Shown piece by piece: positions 10,977 to 23,483 of a DNA stretch of 64,000 nucleotides. This stretch comes from Watersipora subatra (taxonomy: Eukaryota; Bryozoa; Gymnolaemata; Cheilostomatida; Watersiporidae): NCBI RefSeq assembly GCF_963576615.1, contig NC_088712.1, positions 23,775,870-23,839,869 of the forward strand, given 5' to 3'. Every line of letters starts with the position of its first letter. Within the stretch, counting starts at the first letter, position 1. A program made the position numbers and the translations under genes. The notes under the pieces were generated by a model. It did no database searches. It saw only the letters and a list, made by a program, of their open reading frames with translations, and was not told the origin of the DNA.

Positions 10977-11112
10977 TTTTTAGGTAGACCTATGTTTGGC
11001 TGGCTATATCTCAGCTTCTGGTTGGTCAATCTCCTTGATTCTTTTTTTAAAACACCAGTCAACACCTCAAGATGAATAATAAAGCATAATAATATTATGC
11101 TTTCTCTATTCT
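10977..11112 (-). repeat. Kolobok right terminal inverted repeat
   Basis: Reverse complement of the left end (3035-3170) with about three differences, ending ...CTCTATTCT before the TTAA at 11113-11116. It contains the same 23-base palindrome built on GCATAATA/TATTATGC. Confidence 0.93.
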
Positions 11113-12591
11113 TTAAGTGTATACTTTCATAAAGATTCCTATTGTATATTTTTAGGGAGATTCCTTGTGCATGTTTCCATAGAGGTATTTTGTGTATCTG
11201 GTAGAAAATTAAGGTTTGAATATTCCAGGATGACTAAATTCTATGTTTGATATAAACATAAAAAAGCTATTTCAATATCCATTTACCATTTGGAAAGCTC
11301 AAACCCAGTTTTAAAAAATTCAATGTGTCAGCCTGCCTAAAGTTGACTTGCTGACAAGTCTGCAAAGTATTTGAAAGTTGAGTCTGAATTCCAATTATCA
11401 TAGTGGACAACCACTAATAAATGTGCTAGCAAACATTCATAAACAATTTTGAAGGTCCTATTCAGTTGTCATAATTAACCAATAATCAATAATAATCAAT
11501 AATCAATAATAATCCATTATTTAAGTGATTCTTTAAAGTAAACTCTCACCAGCCTTACAATATCTCCAAAGATTTTAATTAAAATGTCGCCGGATCCCAC
11601 TTCATTTTGTCTCTTTAAAAATTAAGACGGAAAAATAGCACTATTAATAATCCAAACACAATGTTGACCCATAAATCAAGTAATGTATTCAACAATACAT
11701 TGGTATTTTAATATAGCATATTTAATAGGAACATAAAATAATCCATTTCTTTTACTGAATTTTGCAAACTTAACTGAAGATAAGAAAGTAGATTACTTGT
11801 AGACCACCTCTCATCAAAGGTAGTTTAATGTATGCTCCAAATTACAAACAAATTAACATGCAGATAAAAACACCAAATGCGTTCAATACATATCATGAAA
11901 ACACATTGTGCACATTCAAGTATGAATAAATGCATATGGAATATTAATTTTCCTGTCGATTTAAATCAAGATAAACTTATATATGTTCTGTCAATTAAGA
12001 TCATTGACCAAAAATTTTACTGTGCAGAAGTTAGCCTTATTTTTTCTAAATAGGAGAATGGTGAGATGTACTGTAAGCATGCATGTTTACTTTACTATTC
12101 TGCTGCATTAAACCAACACTTCAATTACAATACTCATTTTACATTTCATAGTCGAGGCTGGAGTTTAGGCTCCGTGTTTGACAACTAATTTATCCAACTA
12201 TCAGTCAAATCTGAGGTATTTAAGTTTGAAGATGGCATTCATCATCTGAGCCGTAACAAATAAACAGCTTGATGTTTTTGGGTGGTACTTATTGTTAGTG
12301 TGGTGCTCACATTTCTGTTCCTAAACAAGTTAGCCATACTTATTAGCATGTCTCTGTCAATTGATGGATGTAAGCAGGAATAATCTGACTAACTCATATA
12401 TTTGGCAAATATCTAACAATAAGACCCAGCATGGACTGTCTTAGGATGTATTTAAGGAGATTTTAACAAAACTAACCATTAGGAAACGATAATGGTTTGT
12501 TATGAAAACTAGTACAATAGCAATATACATGTGGTTTGGTATAATATCTTATGTAATACCTGTATGCACAATTATGCCATGTTACAGCAAC

Positions 12592-12672
12592 GTGATTCAA
12601 CAGTGTAGCGGATAGCGCGGCTGTTTGGGAATATTGATACCAGGGTCTAATTTCAGTGCAGTTCAATTTTCT
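12592..12672 (+). repeat. tRNA-like (SINE-type) module in R1 copy A
   Basis: GTGTAGCGGATAGCGCGGC resembles a tRNA A-box region and GGGTCTAATTTCAGTGC about 30 bases later resembles a degenerate B box, followed by a T-rich tract. The matching module at 61611-61690 is less degraded in the A box (GTAGTGGATAGCG). It does not fold as a full tRNA, so this is a tRNA-derived repeat and not a tRNA gene. Confidence 0.45.
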
Positions 12673-14295
12673 TTTATCTTCTCTCTTCTGTCTTAGAGAA
12701 TGTTTTTTGAGCAGATGAATGAACATGGCTCTTATCATAGTAAATAACGCTATAAGTCAAGTGTTGATAGACAGTGACACCTGATAAATACAGAGTCTCC
12801 ATGAGTGCATTCTTAAAGTCTCCACAAACTCTCTTCTTCTGTCTAGTTCATAGATATATAATGATTAGTGCTATTTAACTAGTAGGTTTGAAAGCTTCAA
12901 AGCTTTATAGACTATAGTTTGCATTTTAAAAGCTTGTGAAACTATATTTTAATAACTCGTATACATTTAGCAAACAACTTTGTGAAATAACAAAAGTGCA
13001 GTAAGGCTAAACGCTTCAAAAATCGCCAATACAGACCAGAAGTATCAGTTTTTAGGCTATGAACTATATTAATGAAAGAAACTAGAGTCAATTATTTTTT
13101 GCACCATAATAACCTAACAAAGCATTAACCGGCTACAAATTACATTTTATTAAACTTTCATGTTTGCAGACATATTAAAAATACAATATATAATGAAATA
13201 GTGCCCCGGTAACTTTATTGTAAGTTTATGAGCTGCCAAAAATGTATTTTACCACTAAAACTGTATTTTGAACCACTACACCATGTAATTTTGTTTGTTT
13301 GTTTGACTTATTCAAAATAATTAGCAATTGCAAATTTATATATATAAAAAAATTATTATAAAAATAGTAAATATTTATGATTTTCAAATGCAATGCTTAA
13401 ACTAAGCTAGCTAGCGCTTTCATGAAAACCTTACCAATTATTTCTTTGATAATTTTAACTTTTACAAAGATTGTCAATAATTAAATTTTCAGGTGTTGTT
13501 ACATGTATTCAAATTTTGAGGGAGAAATATTCTACTGTTCTTAAAAGAAATAATATTAGCTCTCTGGGTAATCGGTCTCATTTACATAATAAACTTAAGT
13601 TAAAACTAGTGTAAGTATATATTAAACAAAATATATTATCAATTGCAGTGATAAGAGGTATTTTCACTCAAGAGAATTATTCCACCTCTTGAATATCAAC
13701 CGTTTACTAACTCTACCAAACTTCATTTCATCGGCAGCTTTTTGTTTTGGTAAATTAATCTCAGTTAAATTAAAAATTTGACTATAAACCAAAAGTAGTG
13801 TAAATACATATTTTGAAAAAAGGAGAAAAAATTTTCTTATTGCAATAATAACATGAATTTTCACTCCACTAGGGGCAGCAGAAATGCCAGCTATTTCTGT
13901 TAACATTAATGTAAGTTATAAGTTCTTTATAGGAGGTGAGCAAAAGAAGAAGCTGTCCATTAAGACACGCTGAACAATAAAAGCTGGTTTGTAATGTAAT
14001 ATTTAGTGCAGCACTGTATCTCAACTACAATAATGTTGATAAAACAATCATGATATTTCTTATCATGCTTCTGATTCAGTTATGGGCTTATTTCTTTTCA
14101 TGTATACATAAATGTATAGCCAATATAGGGACTAGTAATTTGGAGTTGGAATACTTTAAATTTGGCACTTTCCCAGTATAACGGTTATGAATTCGACTGT
14201 TTATTATCATATACTACTATTCTGGCAATCTCAAGCAGTGTTATGGTTGCTATGTGTAATAATTATGTGCACAACTATGCCATAACAATTCAAGG

Positions 14296-14372
14296 TGGCT
14301 GACCGCTGCAGTGGTTAGCTTGCCATTCTGCAAAACTTAATATTTGAGTACAAATCTTGCGCAACACATTTT
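14296..14372 (+). repeat. Second tRNA-like module in R1 copy A
   Basis: GCAGTGGTTAGCTTGCC resembles an A box and GAGTACAAATCTTGC a B box, followed by T-rich sequence. The partner at 63836-63910 keeps GAGTTCAAATCTTGC. This looks like a degraded tRNA-derived SINE head. Confidence 0.45.
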
Positions 14373-15474
14373 TTCTTAACACAGTAGGTTTTATTGTGGA
14401 GAAACAAACAGACCTTGTAGCTTTTTAGCAATTTTAGGGAGTGTCACTTTTAAACAATAGTTAATCTAAATTACAAAGAACTAATATCATTTGACTGAAA
14501 CCCTCAGTATATGAATGTTTGAAGTGTATGGAACCCTCAAAGTATACAAAAGTGATATCTTAGGTTTGGGAATGCAGTAGTTTTTTTAGTTTTTCCTTAT
14601 CAAGTTCATAATTAATGATAGATTTTGTAATTTATTAGTCTGAATTTTAAGTTAATGTTGCACTTTGTAGTACTTCATGTATACAAATAAACTGAATCTA
14701 ACACAGTATAATTATTATATATGTACATGTGAAAATAACAACAATGTCTAGCTAAAAAAGTATTTCTTATTCTAATAGATTTAGTAGTTTTCTTCCCTTT
14801 CTGAAAACTGTTTTAGAAAAGCCTTAGATGTATATACAGTTGGGAAGGAATGGGCCTCATCTAGTGTATTAGTGTAGAGTAAGCTTCATACATATACTAG
14901 TATCAATGTGCATGTAACTGGTTAGAGCTATTAGTGACAGTAAAATATAAAACTACTGACCTTTTTGTGTCTGACAGCAAAGTGATGCCAGTTTAAGAAT
15001 AAACTTAGAAAACATCTTCTTTTCTTAAACAAATATATTTGAAGCGTTCCACGGACAGCTTTTGAACCAAACCGGTATTGTTTTATTAACACTGTTGGAT
15101 GCGATATAGAGGATTAAGCGATTTGATGATATACATCGCTTGTAGATGTTTTAAAATACTATTAATGTTACTCTGAAACATTTTAGTGTTGAATGTTCAA
15201 TAGATATAAAATTATAAAACTACTCTTTTTCAGTCTTGGTAATAATTGTGGATTATCGTGCTAATTTTCTATAAACTAAATATTCTAAAGAGTTATCCTT
15301 CCGATGAGATATGTGTGATTTATTATATAGATAACTAGGACTCACATTCTTCTGGCACCAACAAAAAATCCTCTGCATATATAAACACATATATAAATGT
15401 AAGGAATCTATTCATTAATCTCAATGTCTGTATGTATGTGTGTTTGTCTTTCAGTATTTCAGTATTTCCAGTAT

Positions 15475-15570
15475 AGCTACTACAATATTGGTATTCAATT
15501 TCGAGAATGCAACCACAAGTTTCAAACCACACGCTTGACCACTGAGCTATACAAGCCTTATTAATCCACG
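15475..15570 (-). repeat. tRNA-like SINE fragment
   Basis: On -, TATAGCTCAGTGGTCAAGCG matches a tRNA A-box region well. The following part (TCTCGAAATTGAATACC) resembles a weak B box. The lack of a matching acceptor stem argues against a functional tRNA. Confidence 0.45.
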
Positions 15571-15699
15571 CCCTCATCACAAACAAGACAACGTATGCAC
15601 ATGCTCCATAATGTATTATTTGAGCAATGCGCCTACGCGCTACAAAGAGTCCGTCGTAACTGTCTTTTGCCCAATTCTCTGAGAAGCAATGCTTTTTCA

Positions 15700-18230
15700 T
15701 TATTTTTTAAGAGAGATGTTTCTGATTCTTGTTCAGTACCATTGTTTTTTTTTCCTATAAAGATCTGAGCATAGTCTGGGATAAATGAATGAACATGGCT
15801 TTTATCATAAGATAGATACATTTAAGTCCAGCATCAGTAGACAGTAACACAGGATAGATATAATGACTCTATGATAACATGCTTAAAGTTTCCACAGCAC
15901 TCTTCTTTTTTTCACATTACAGCAGTGCAGAGGTCAGGGTTTTTTGAGTAGTTCGCTGAACAAGAAACTGTTTGTACTAGCCCAGGATAACAATATGGCA
16001 ATATGGCTACATATACATGTGTTAATTTGATAATCAGATTATAATTCTGAAAGTTAATGGTTTGCATTTTTAATATCATGTACAGCATGAAGTCAAATTA
16101 AAGAAAGAAAGTGTAATAAAGCTGAAAGTTGCCAAATTCACTCATACAGACCTATAAAGTGTTACAGTTTTTAGGTTATTAATCATATTAATGAAAGCAA
16201 AATAAGTCATAACTTTTCTAATGTAATTGCTTCAACTTTTTAGATCAGTGGTAAATCTGTTTCGTAAGTTAGTTTTTTTCAAATAACTGCAAAAATCTCT
16301 GCACACAAAAATATGCTGTTAAAGATGCAGAAGGCCCACGTTCTCAACAGGTTAAATCAAAATGTAGTGAAATATACCACATTTTCCTACCAAAAGTGAT
16401 AAAATCATACTTGAATATCATAAAAATGCATTAAGAGACACTATAGTTTCCAACTAGGTTTGATTACAATTCTAATGTTTTTATTTAAGATATAAAAGAG
16501 AAACTTAATGAAAATGAAACATATAATAAGGTAGTTTGCAATTTACTGTATCATACATATGTCTGCAGTTGCTGTGCCAACAGCAAAACATAAGCTTTAT
16601 TAAAGAGTTTGTACGGTCAACGATAAGGGTAAGTGAATTAATAACAGTGTATCACCAGTCAGAATTTATAAACTGTCGACAGTGATACTATAAAATAAGA
16701 AAACTTAAATAGGCAAATAAATTTAATCTAACTAAAGCTGCGGAATACAAGTAAAATGGGTGTTTCATGAAAATATCTCATCCTATATATTTTAAATATA
16801 TGAAAGATCCAAATACATATTGAAAAGAATGGTTAAGCAACTCAGATAACCTTTTCAGTAATCAAATAGTATTTTGAACTTTTATTTCTTTATATTTAAA
16901 AAATTGAAGTAGTTTAATTATTATCCTGGAGATAATGTAGAAACCTAGAAAAAATCTCACAATCATGTTTCGGCCTTCACACAACCGAGACCAGTCAACA
17001 TTCCTGGAAACCTTTGAGACAACAACGGAAATTCTAAAATGCTGCTGCCTAAAGCCTGGTTTCCATATTGGCTGTGAGACCCTGGTGGTAGTCTTGTGCA
17101 GCAAAACACTTGTGACACTAAACTTGTGAAGCTTCTCTTCACATAAAACTGCATTGCTAATAATGCAGTTTTATTAACAATGCAGCCGTTTATCTATTAA
17201 AATATTAAGCTGTCTTTTAAAAAAGGTTTGTTCAATATGCTGCTTCAACATGATCCACTCTAGCACAGCACAACTTGGGTAAGTTTTATTTGCATCTTTT
17301 CACCAAGTTTGCACTCTTGCTGTGACCAGCGGATATTACCTGTCACACGTGATTGTTGCATGTACGGTAAACAGGCTAAAGGGCCATCATGCACTGTTCC
17401 AACCATCGATTCAGATGTGGTGATGAGGTTGCAATTTAACAGACCGTTGCCAAGACCTTTGGACAAGGCGGATAATGTATTTTTGGGACTGTTGAAATTT
17501 CAAGTGTGATACTTCATTAAAACAGAAAGATATAACATCCTTGATTAAAAAACCCTCAAATAGTTTTTAAAAGTTTGCATATACACATTTTACTTTATTA
17601 CAAATGAAAACATTTTCATTGAAAATAGTCCACACTAAAAAAATAGGTTATATGTCAAGGGAGACAAGTCCTAATATTCCAGACACGATTATTCTCATTG
17701 TTTTGCAATTATTATATTGTATTAGTACTTGTATGGCCCTGGCAATAACTTAACTGGTTCCATTGTTTAATTAATAAAACTATGTTTCTGAAATTCTTTG
17801 TAAGAATAGATAAAACTAAAGGTGCAATGTCAACAATGGCTCATGGTGAAGTTGTCTTTTCCATCTCAAGTCAAGTTAGAACCATGACAATGCATGCAAC
17901 GATTCCTATTGTTGATCTGGCAGAGTGCCAGCATAGGCTCCTTTCAAGGGTCATGATAAAGAGTTTTTATTAAAGCAGTAACAAGGCTTAGAAAGGCTAC
18001 AGTCAACACCTGGCAACCTATTCCATTGATTTACTATTCATATATCCAAATCATATATCCAAATATAATTCCAAAGCAAAATGTAAGGAAGGGCTAAGAA
18101 CAAAACGAACATTATAGGTTAATTATAGTTTTTCTTTTTAATGTGTGTCTTTTTAACCCCGTGGCGTCTCCTTGAGGCGCTCTCGAGCACGGTATTTCTC
18201 GGTAGTAGATGGCGGTTCAGTGGAGAAAGT
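15700..18230. repeat. Long repeat R1, diverged copy A2
   Basis: Matches other copies in blocks: 15780-15900 with 12710-12830 and 55840-55960, 15990-16640 with 20220-20860, and 16690-18230 with 26045-27475. Sequence around 17000-17110 has an extra segment relative to the copy at 26340-26380. Short open frames at 17782-17973 and its partner 27042-27251 differ at about a third of residues and are not convincing genes. Confidence 0.7.
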
Positions 18231-18240
18231 AACTGGACAA

Positions 18241-19190
18241 ATAACAGCAAACAACAAATAAGCGAACAAACAACAAGCAAACAACTAACAAGCAAACAAT
18301 TAACAAATAAACAACTAAGAAGCAAACAACTAACAAGCTGACAACTAATAAGCAAATAATTTACAAACAAACAACTAGCAAGCAAACGACTAACAAGCAA
18401 AGAACTAACAAGCAAACAACAAACAAGCAAGCAACCAACAAGCAAACAACTAACAAACAAACAACTAGCAAGCATGCAACTAACAAGCAAACAACTAACA
18501 AGCAAACAACTAACAAGCAAAAAGATAACAGGCAAACAACTAACAAGCAAACAACTTACCAACTAACAAGCAAACAACTAACAAGCAAACAATTAACATG
18601 CAAACAACTAACAAGCAAACAACTACCAAGCAAACAACTAACAAACAACTAACAAGCAAATAATTAACAAGCAAATAACTAACAAGTAAACAGCCAACAA
18701 GCAAACAACTAACAAACAATCACCTAACAAGCAAACAACTAACAAGCAAACAACTAACAAGCAAACAACTAACAAGCAAACAGATAGCAAGCAAACAACT
18801 AACAAGCAAACAACTAACAAGCAAACAACTAACAAGCAAACAACTAACAAGAAAAAACTAATAAGCAAGCAACTAACAAGCAAACTACTAACAAGCAAAC
18901 ATCTAACAAGTAAACAACTAACAAGCAAACAACTAACAATCAAACAACTAACAAGTAAACAACTAACAAGCAAACAACTAGCAAACAATCATCTAACAAG
19001 CAAACAACTAACAAGCAAACAACTAACAGTCAAACAACTAACAATCAAACAACTAACAAGCAAATAACTAACAAGTAAACAACTAACAAGAAAACAACCA
19101 GCATACATACGACTAACAAGCAAACTACTAACTCGCAAGCAGTTAACAAGCCAGCTATTAACAGACAAGCATTTAGCAAATGAACAACTA
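18241..19190. repeat. 15-bp minisatellite array
   Basis: About 950 bases of tandem CTAACAAGCAAACAA and close variants, with roughly 60 units. The + strand is almost free of G and T-poor, so strands are strongly asymmetric. Because the period is a multiple of three, every frame stays open and gives artificial LLVSC-type pentapeptide frames on -. It begins right after a sequence shared with 27370-27475, that is, at the end of an R1 copy. Confidence 0.92.
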
Positions 19191-20200
19191 ATGAGCGCAC
19201 CACTAAAATATGTAACTGCGAAGTTGATGCCTGTGATTTAGAAGCAGCGAGCTGGGAGTTTTGTTGTCTTAGGTAGTGACAAGCAGGTATAGTGACAACT
19301 CTCATTGAGGAAGTTAATACAATGACAAGGTCTTTATCTAATCCTAGCTTTGCTAGCATCCAGCCAAGAAAAAACATTTACATGGTGGAAGTTTGCTGAT
19401 CCAGCAGACATTGAGTAACAGAGTCATTCAGAAGATAGCATCAGCTCTATCAGTAGCACAAAATTAATCGGTAGGGCACTGAGTTTCAGAGGATTTAGCG
19501 GTTGGATAAGTAGGGGAGGCAACTCTACCCACATGATAAGGAAAACCCTATTTATCATCCCAATTTGCCTTCTCATCCATCTCCAGTTTCTATGTGTCGG
19601 TCTCTATCAGGTCCTCTATTTACAGGTGTTCTAGTTGTTTTGCAACAATGACAGCATTGCTGACATACTGAGTGTTTACTGTCACTGTTTATCTCTTACA
19701 GTTACTGCCCTACTTAAATTCAACCCAATTTTGGTGTTTGCAGAAATAAAGAGGTTAAATGTACGCATAGTTTGTAACTCATGCTTTTGAGAGCTTTCTA
19801 TAACTGATATGGCCTCAAACATCAGTGTAGCCTGAGTCCCAACAACTCCACTTACACACCAACGTGTTAATTTCTATGAGTTTATCTCTAATGTTTGCTT
19901 TCCTGCTTTCTTATTCACTTGTACTGATTAGCATATTCTATAATTTACTCCAATGATAATGATATTTTTAAGGCAGTTCGAAAGTATCTTTATGCCACTT
20001 GGGGAATGTTTTGGCAGATAAAATTTGTTGGAGAAGAGGCGGAGTGTTTGTCTGTCACTTTGTACACACCAACTATTATGAGCGCTCCTGGCTAATCTCT
20101 ATTTTCGTAAAGTTATATATAGCAGTTTACCCTGAATTTGAAGCTTGTGACTGTCTAAAGGTAGAATAAAAATACTGATTTGTTGATGATGTAGCTGCTG
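19191..20200. other. Unassigned sequence, no gene seen
   Basis: No supported coding exon. No clear match to the other repeats in the window was noticed. It lies between the 15-bp array and the next R1 copy. Confidence 0.4.
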
Positions 20201-20865
20201 TTGTATTGAGTCAAAGGGATAATAATATAGCAATTTGGCTACATATACATGTATTTGATAATCAGATAATAATCCTGAAATATAATGGTTTGCATTTTTA
20301 ATATCATGTACAGCAAATAGTCAAATTAAAAAAACAAGGTATAATAAGGCGGAAAGCTGCTCTCCGAAAGTTCACTCATACAGACCTAAAGTGTTATTGT
20401 TTCTTAGGTTATTAATGATATTAATGAAAGCAAAATAAGTCTATACATTTCTAATGTAAATGCTTCAATTTTTTAGATACGTGGCAAATCTGCATTGTAA
20501 ATCTTCAAATAGCTGCAAAAATCTCTGCACACAAAAATATGCTGTTAAAGATGCAGAAGACACACAGTCTCAATAGGTTAAATTGAATTGTAGTGAAATA
20601 CACAACATTTCCTACTATAAGTGATAAAATCATACCTGAATATCATAACAAAGCATCAAGAGACACTATAGTTTCCGACTAGGTTTGATTAAAATCCAAA
20701 TGTGTGTAATTGAGATATAAAAGAGAAACTTAATGAAAATGAAACATATAATAAGGTAGTTTTCATTTTACTGTATCATACATTTGTCTGCAGTTGCTGT
20801 GCAAAGAGCAAAACATAAGCCTTATTGAAGAGTTTGTACGATCAACAGTGATAAGGGTAAGTGAA
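20200..20865. repeat. Long repeat R1, copy B, left part
   Basis: Matches 15980-16640 over most of its length (for example GGCTACATATACATGT, then GGTTTGCATTTTTAATATCA in both). It is interrupted at the TTAA of 20866-20869 by the piggyBac-like element and resumes at 23480. Confidence 0.75.
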
Positions 20866-20924
20866 TTAACCCTTTAGCGACCGCGAGGTTACGATGGAAA
20901 AACCGCTAGCGTACCAGCCAATAA

Positions 20925-21910
20925 CTGGCGCGATTTGAGCTTTCGACATGACCGCATAGAAACTGCAGTAACTTACATCAAAATTGTGGCAGTTACATAA
21001 ATTGACATGCATAGGAAAGCTGAGAAATTTATCTACAAGCTGATGCTTCTTTTATGTAGATAGCTTGCAAATATTTACCAACAGAAGTCTCAATTTGCTG
21101 AAGCAGTGAATTTTTTATTTTTGTACGTCATTTTTAATTGTATTTTTTAAATTGATAAAAGCAATTGACAAGGTTGTCTAAATAATTCTTGCATAGATTC
21201 ATATCTTCACAACAATTTGCAAAAAAAACTGGACGTCAAAGAGCATTGAAAGTGTAGATATGAGCTCCGTTACAATGCAGGAGCGCCTTTCCAAATTTTC
21301 ACCGCGTGACCCTAACGACCTGCGACAATCGAGGCTTGACATGGCCGACTAAAATTGGCTATAACTCGCATGCAAATTAGCATGGAGCTATAAATGAATA
21401 TGCATTTGAAAGCTTAGAAATTTCTCTACGGACAACCATTTATTCCCTGCAAATCGGCTGTGCACACTTTAGTCAAAATTCTGATTTAACAAAGTTGTCA
21501 CCTCTCTATCATGAAATGTCGATTACAAATATATTTTTAAAAGCAATATCTCTGCCAAAACTGGTTTATGATAAACATGCACGGTGTCATATGTTTACAA
21601 GAGTTTGCAAAAAAATTGGGTTATTCAAGCGCATCAAAAGTTGAGTTAGGTGCTTCTGTGCATTCCGGGAGCAGACCTTGGAAATGCTCCTATCGCCATG
21701 GCGATAAGCAGTGCAACTGTTACCCGACATGGCTTCTCAAACTCTGCTATAACTCTCGTGCAAATTGGCATAAGACTGCAAATGAATATGCATCTGAAAG
21801 CTGAGACATTTTCCTTCAAGCAGCTTGTCGAGACTGCAACTTGAGATGAATATATTCACAGATATGATTTTTTACTGGCAGATTTATGTGCATTTCTTGA
21901 AATTATAGAT
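20925..21910. repeat. Three diverged ~390-bp repeats inside the piggyBac element
   Basis: Three units start near 20930, 21335 and 21722. Each shares a GACATG near its start, then CGCATG/CGTGCAAATT-like text, an AAATGAATATGCAT stretch (in the second and third), GAAAGCTNAGAAATTT and a following run of CTAC/CTTC-like sequence. The third is the closest to the second. No coding function is visible in them. Confidence 0.65.
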
Positions 21911-22282
21911 TCAAGTAACAATTTTGCATATAAACTCATTGCACGGATTCAGGTGTGATGCAGCTAAGATCAATGTGTGCTGCAGCAAGGATTTACTGGT
22001 TGTGCACAAGAATTGAGTGGTGAGCCTGTATTCACACATTTTGTGAAGCAGCAAAAGACAGGAAGCAACATTTATTATGAGCAGTTACAGCAAATGATGG
22101 AGAAATCATTCTGCTAGATGGCAAAGTAATATGAGAACTGAACTCTTTTGATAAGGTGGGTGATAAGGGCAATGGGCATCAAATACAACATATCAATACA
22201 CAACAAATACAATAGATAATGACATTTCAGCGAACGTATGTACAAAAGCTAGCTATACAAAGCGAGGAAGCATTTGCAGAAA

Positions 22283-23161
22283 CTAAATAAAATACAATTT
22301 GTAAATAAATTTATTTTGCATGGTCGGGATCAAAATATGACTCGCATAGAGATATTCCACAAGAGAATCTGCTGCCGGTACCTTCAGCTTTACTTGCTCA
22401 TCACCCATGTATACAGACAACTTGTGCACATAGCCAGAGACAGCATCGGAGAGCAAATAACTTTGATCCATATCTGTTAGATGGAATACACTGTCTGAAG
22501 TTGAGCCGTCCTTTCCATGCCAGCAAGCTTTCATCTATAGATAGAAATTTATCAGGCAGCAAAACAGAATATAACCAGTCGCATATCATGGCAAAAACAC
22601 TTTTCAACTTGAACAATTTATTGCCAGCAGGGTCTTCAAAATTGTCAGTAAAAGGTAAACTTGCTTCTATTTTTCTTTCTACTTTCAATTTTATTAAAAA
22701 TCCGCGTAGATGATGAAGGAATGTGGAACAGTAAGACAACAGAGTATGCTTTTTGAGAATACCTATATGCAAAACTAAACCAATAACTCGTCACATATAT
22801 TTATCATCAACAGGCTCCGAAGCATCGCGATGTTTTTGAAAGCCATATTTATTCGTTTCGTTAAATATTACATTTATCATGGCCAATGTTATAAAAAGCT
22901 TCAAATAATAAAAAATACTTACCTGTTTAAGTATTCGAACTTATCTCCTGCCATGCTGTCATCAAAATGTAATTATTTTGGATTTAAATCAGCTCCTCTT
23001 TGATATCCGTCATTATTCCCTGTTTCAACGCCGGCCGTTTCAATCCCACTTTCGCAATCCAATTCACTCTGGCGATCTTCTTTTTCACTTTCATCGTCTT
23101 CCCCACATTCTTCTGACTTGAAATACTCTTCTTCACTTTTGAACCAGTCGATATAATCCAC
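22283..23161 (-). pseudogene. piggyBac transposase remnant
   Basis: The first piece (23161-22973) encodes an acidic N-terminal region starting MDYIDWFKSEEEY. The second (about 22712-22401) carries LPDKFLSIDESLLAWKGR and NFRQCIPSNRYGSKL, which match the piggyBac catalytic block around the first aspartate (IDE, then GR, then P.K.G.K). Continuation into KLSVYMGDEQVKL requires another frame near 22455-22500. The regions expected to hold the second and third catalytic aspartates are not seen, and the total is far shorter than the usual 500-600 residues. It is therefore a broken, internally deleted copy. Confidence 0.85.
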
Positions 23162-23483
23162 TAAACAAATTTTTTAGCCGAGCTCAAATAATCACAAACG
23201 TCCATGTTGATCCGCTTTCCATAAAGAAAGATCAAATCTTTACAACGTGTTCTTTTTGCACATGCGCATAAAATTTATTATTTTTAGCCTCAAAACAGTA
23301 GTAAAAAACTTACTGAAATTGCTCAAATTTTTAATTTTAATTTTTAGCGTTGTTTTTAAAATAAATACAACGTTTTAAAAAAGGTCTATCGAAAACGGCA
23401 AAAATGTCGGGTTTGTCGGTTTTGGTACGCTGAGACATTGCTCGTAAACCGACAAAGGTCGGTTTTGGTACGGATAGGGTTAA

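Larger units (their letters stand above)
3035..11112. mobile_element. Complete Kolobok DNA transposon with two genes
   Basis: An 8078-bp element bounded by near-identical 136-bp terminal inverted repeats and flanked by TTAA on both sides (3031-3034 and 11113-11116). The homologous R1 copy near 60140-60165 is uninterrupted and has a single TTAA, which confirms the target duplication. It carries a THAP-domain transposase on - (4630-9895) and a P2X7-ballast-type gene on + (3532-4528); they converge tail to tail with 101 bases between stop codons. TTAA duplication plus a THAP transposase with GDGR, TDRH and DPWH motifs is the Kolobok signature; piggyBac also uses TTAA but its ends start CCC, unlike the AGAATAGAG here. 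Intact frames and near-identical ends suggest a recent insertion. Confidence 0.95.
11117..14950. repeat. Long repeat R1, copy A, right part
   Basis: Continues the repeat interrupted at 3031. It aligns along most of its length with 60147-64000, for example 12350-12390 with 61370-61410, and 14050-14160 with 63600-63710 and 24340-24450. A segment present in the other copy near 62400-62700 is largely missing here. No coding exon is seen. Confidence 0.8.
20870..23479. mobile_element. Decayed piggyBac-type element
   Basis: A 2610-bp insertion flanked by TTAA (20866-20869 and 23480-23483). The left end is CCCTTTAGCGACC and the complement of the right end is CCCTATCCGTACC; the TTAA plus CCCT start is typical of piggyBac. 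The homologous sequence at 16640-16680 runs through the site without it. It carries remnants of a transposase on - and three diverged internal repeats in its left half. Confidence 0.88.

Noticed and set aside
15475-15570. Considered as a functional tRNA gene
   Set aside because: The A box is good but there is no paired acceptor stem and the B box is weak; a tRNA-derived repeat is more likely.
17782-17973. Small conserved open frame, also at 27042-27251
   Set aside because: The two copies differ at about a third of residues, many non-conservative, which fits neutral change in duplicated R1 sequence.
18241-19190. Possible CRISPR array
   Set aside because: Units are directly adjacent with no unique spacers, and the window is eukaryotic.
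18119-19377. Long open frames on - made of LLVSC or LLVVC repeats
   Set aside because: They are an artefact of the 15-bp minisatellite, whose period is a multiple of three; neighbouring frames are equally open.
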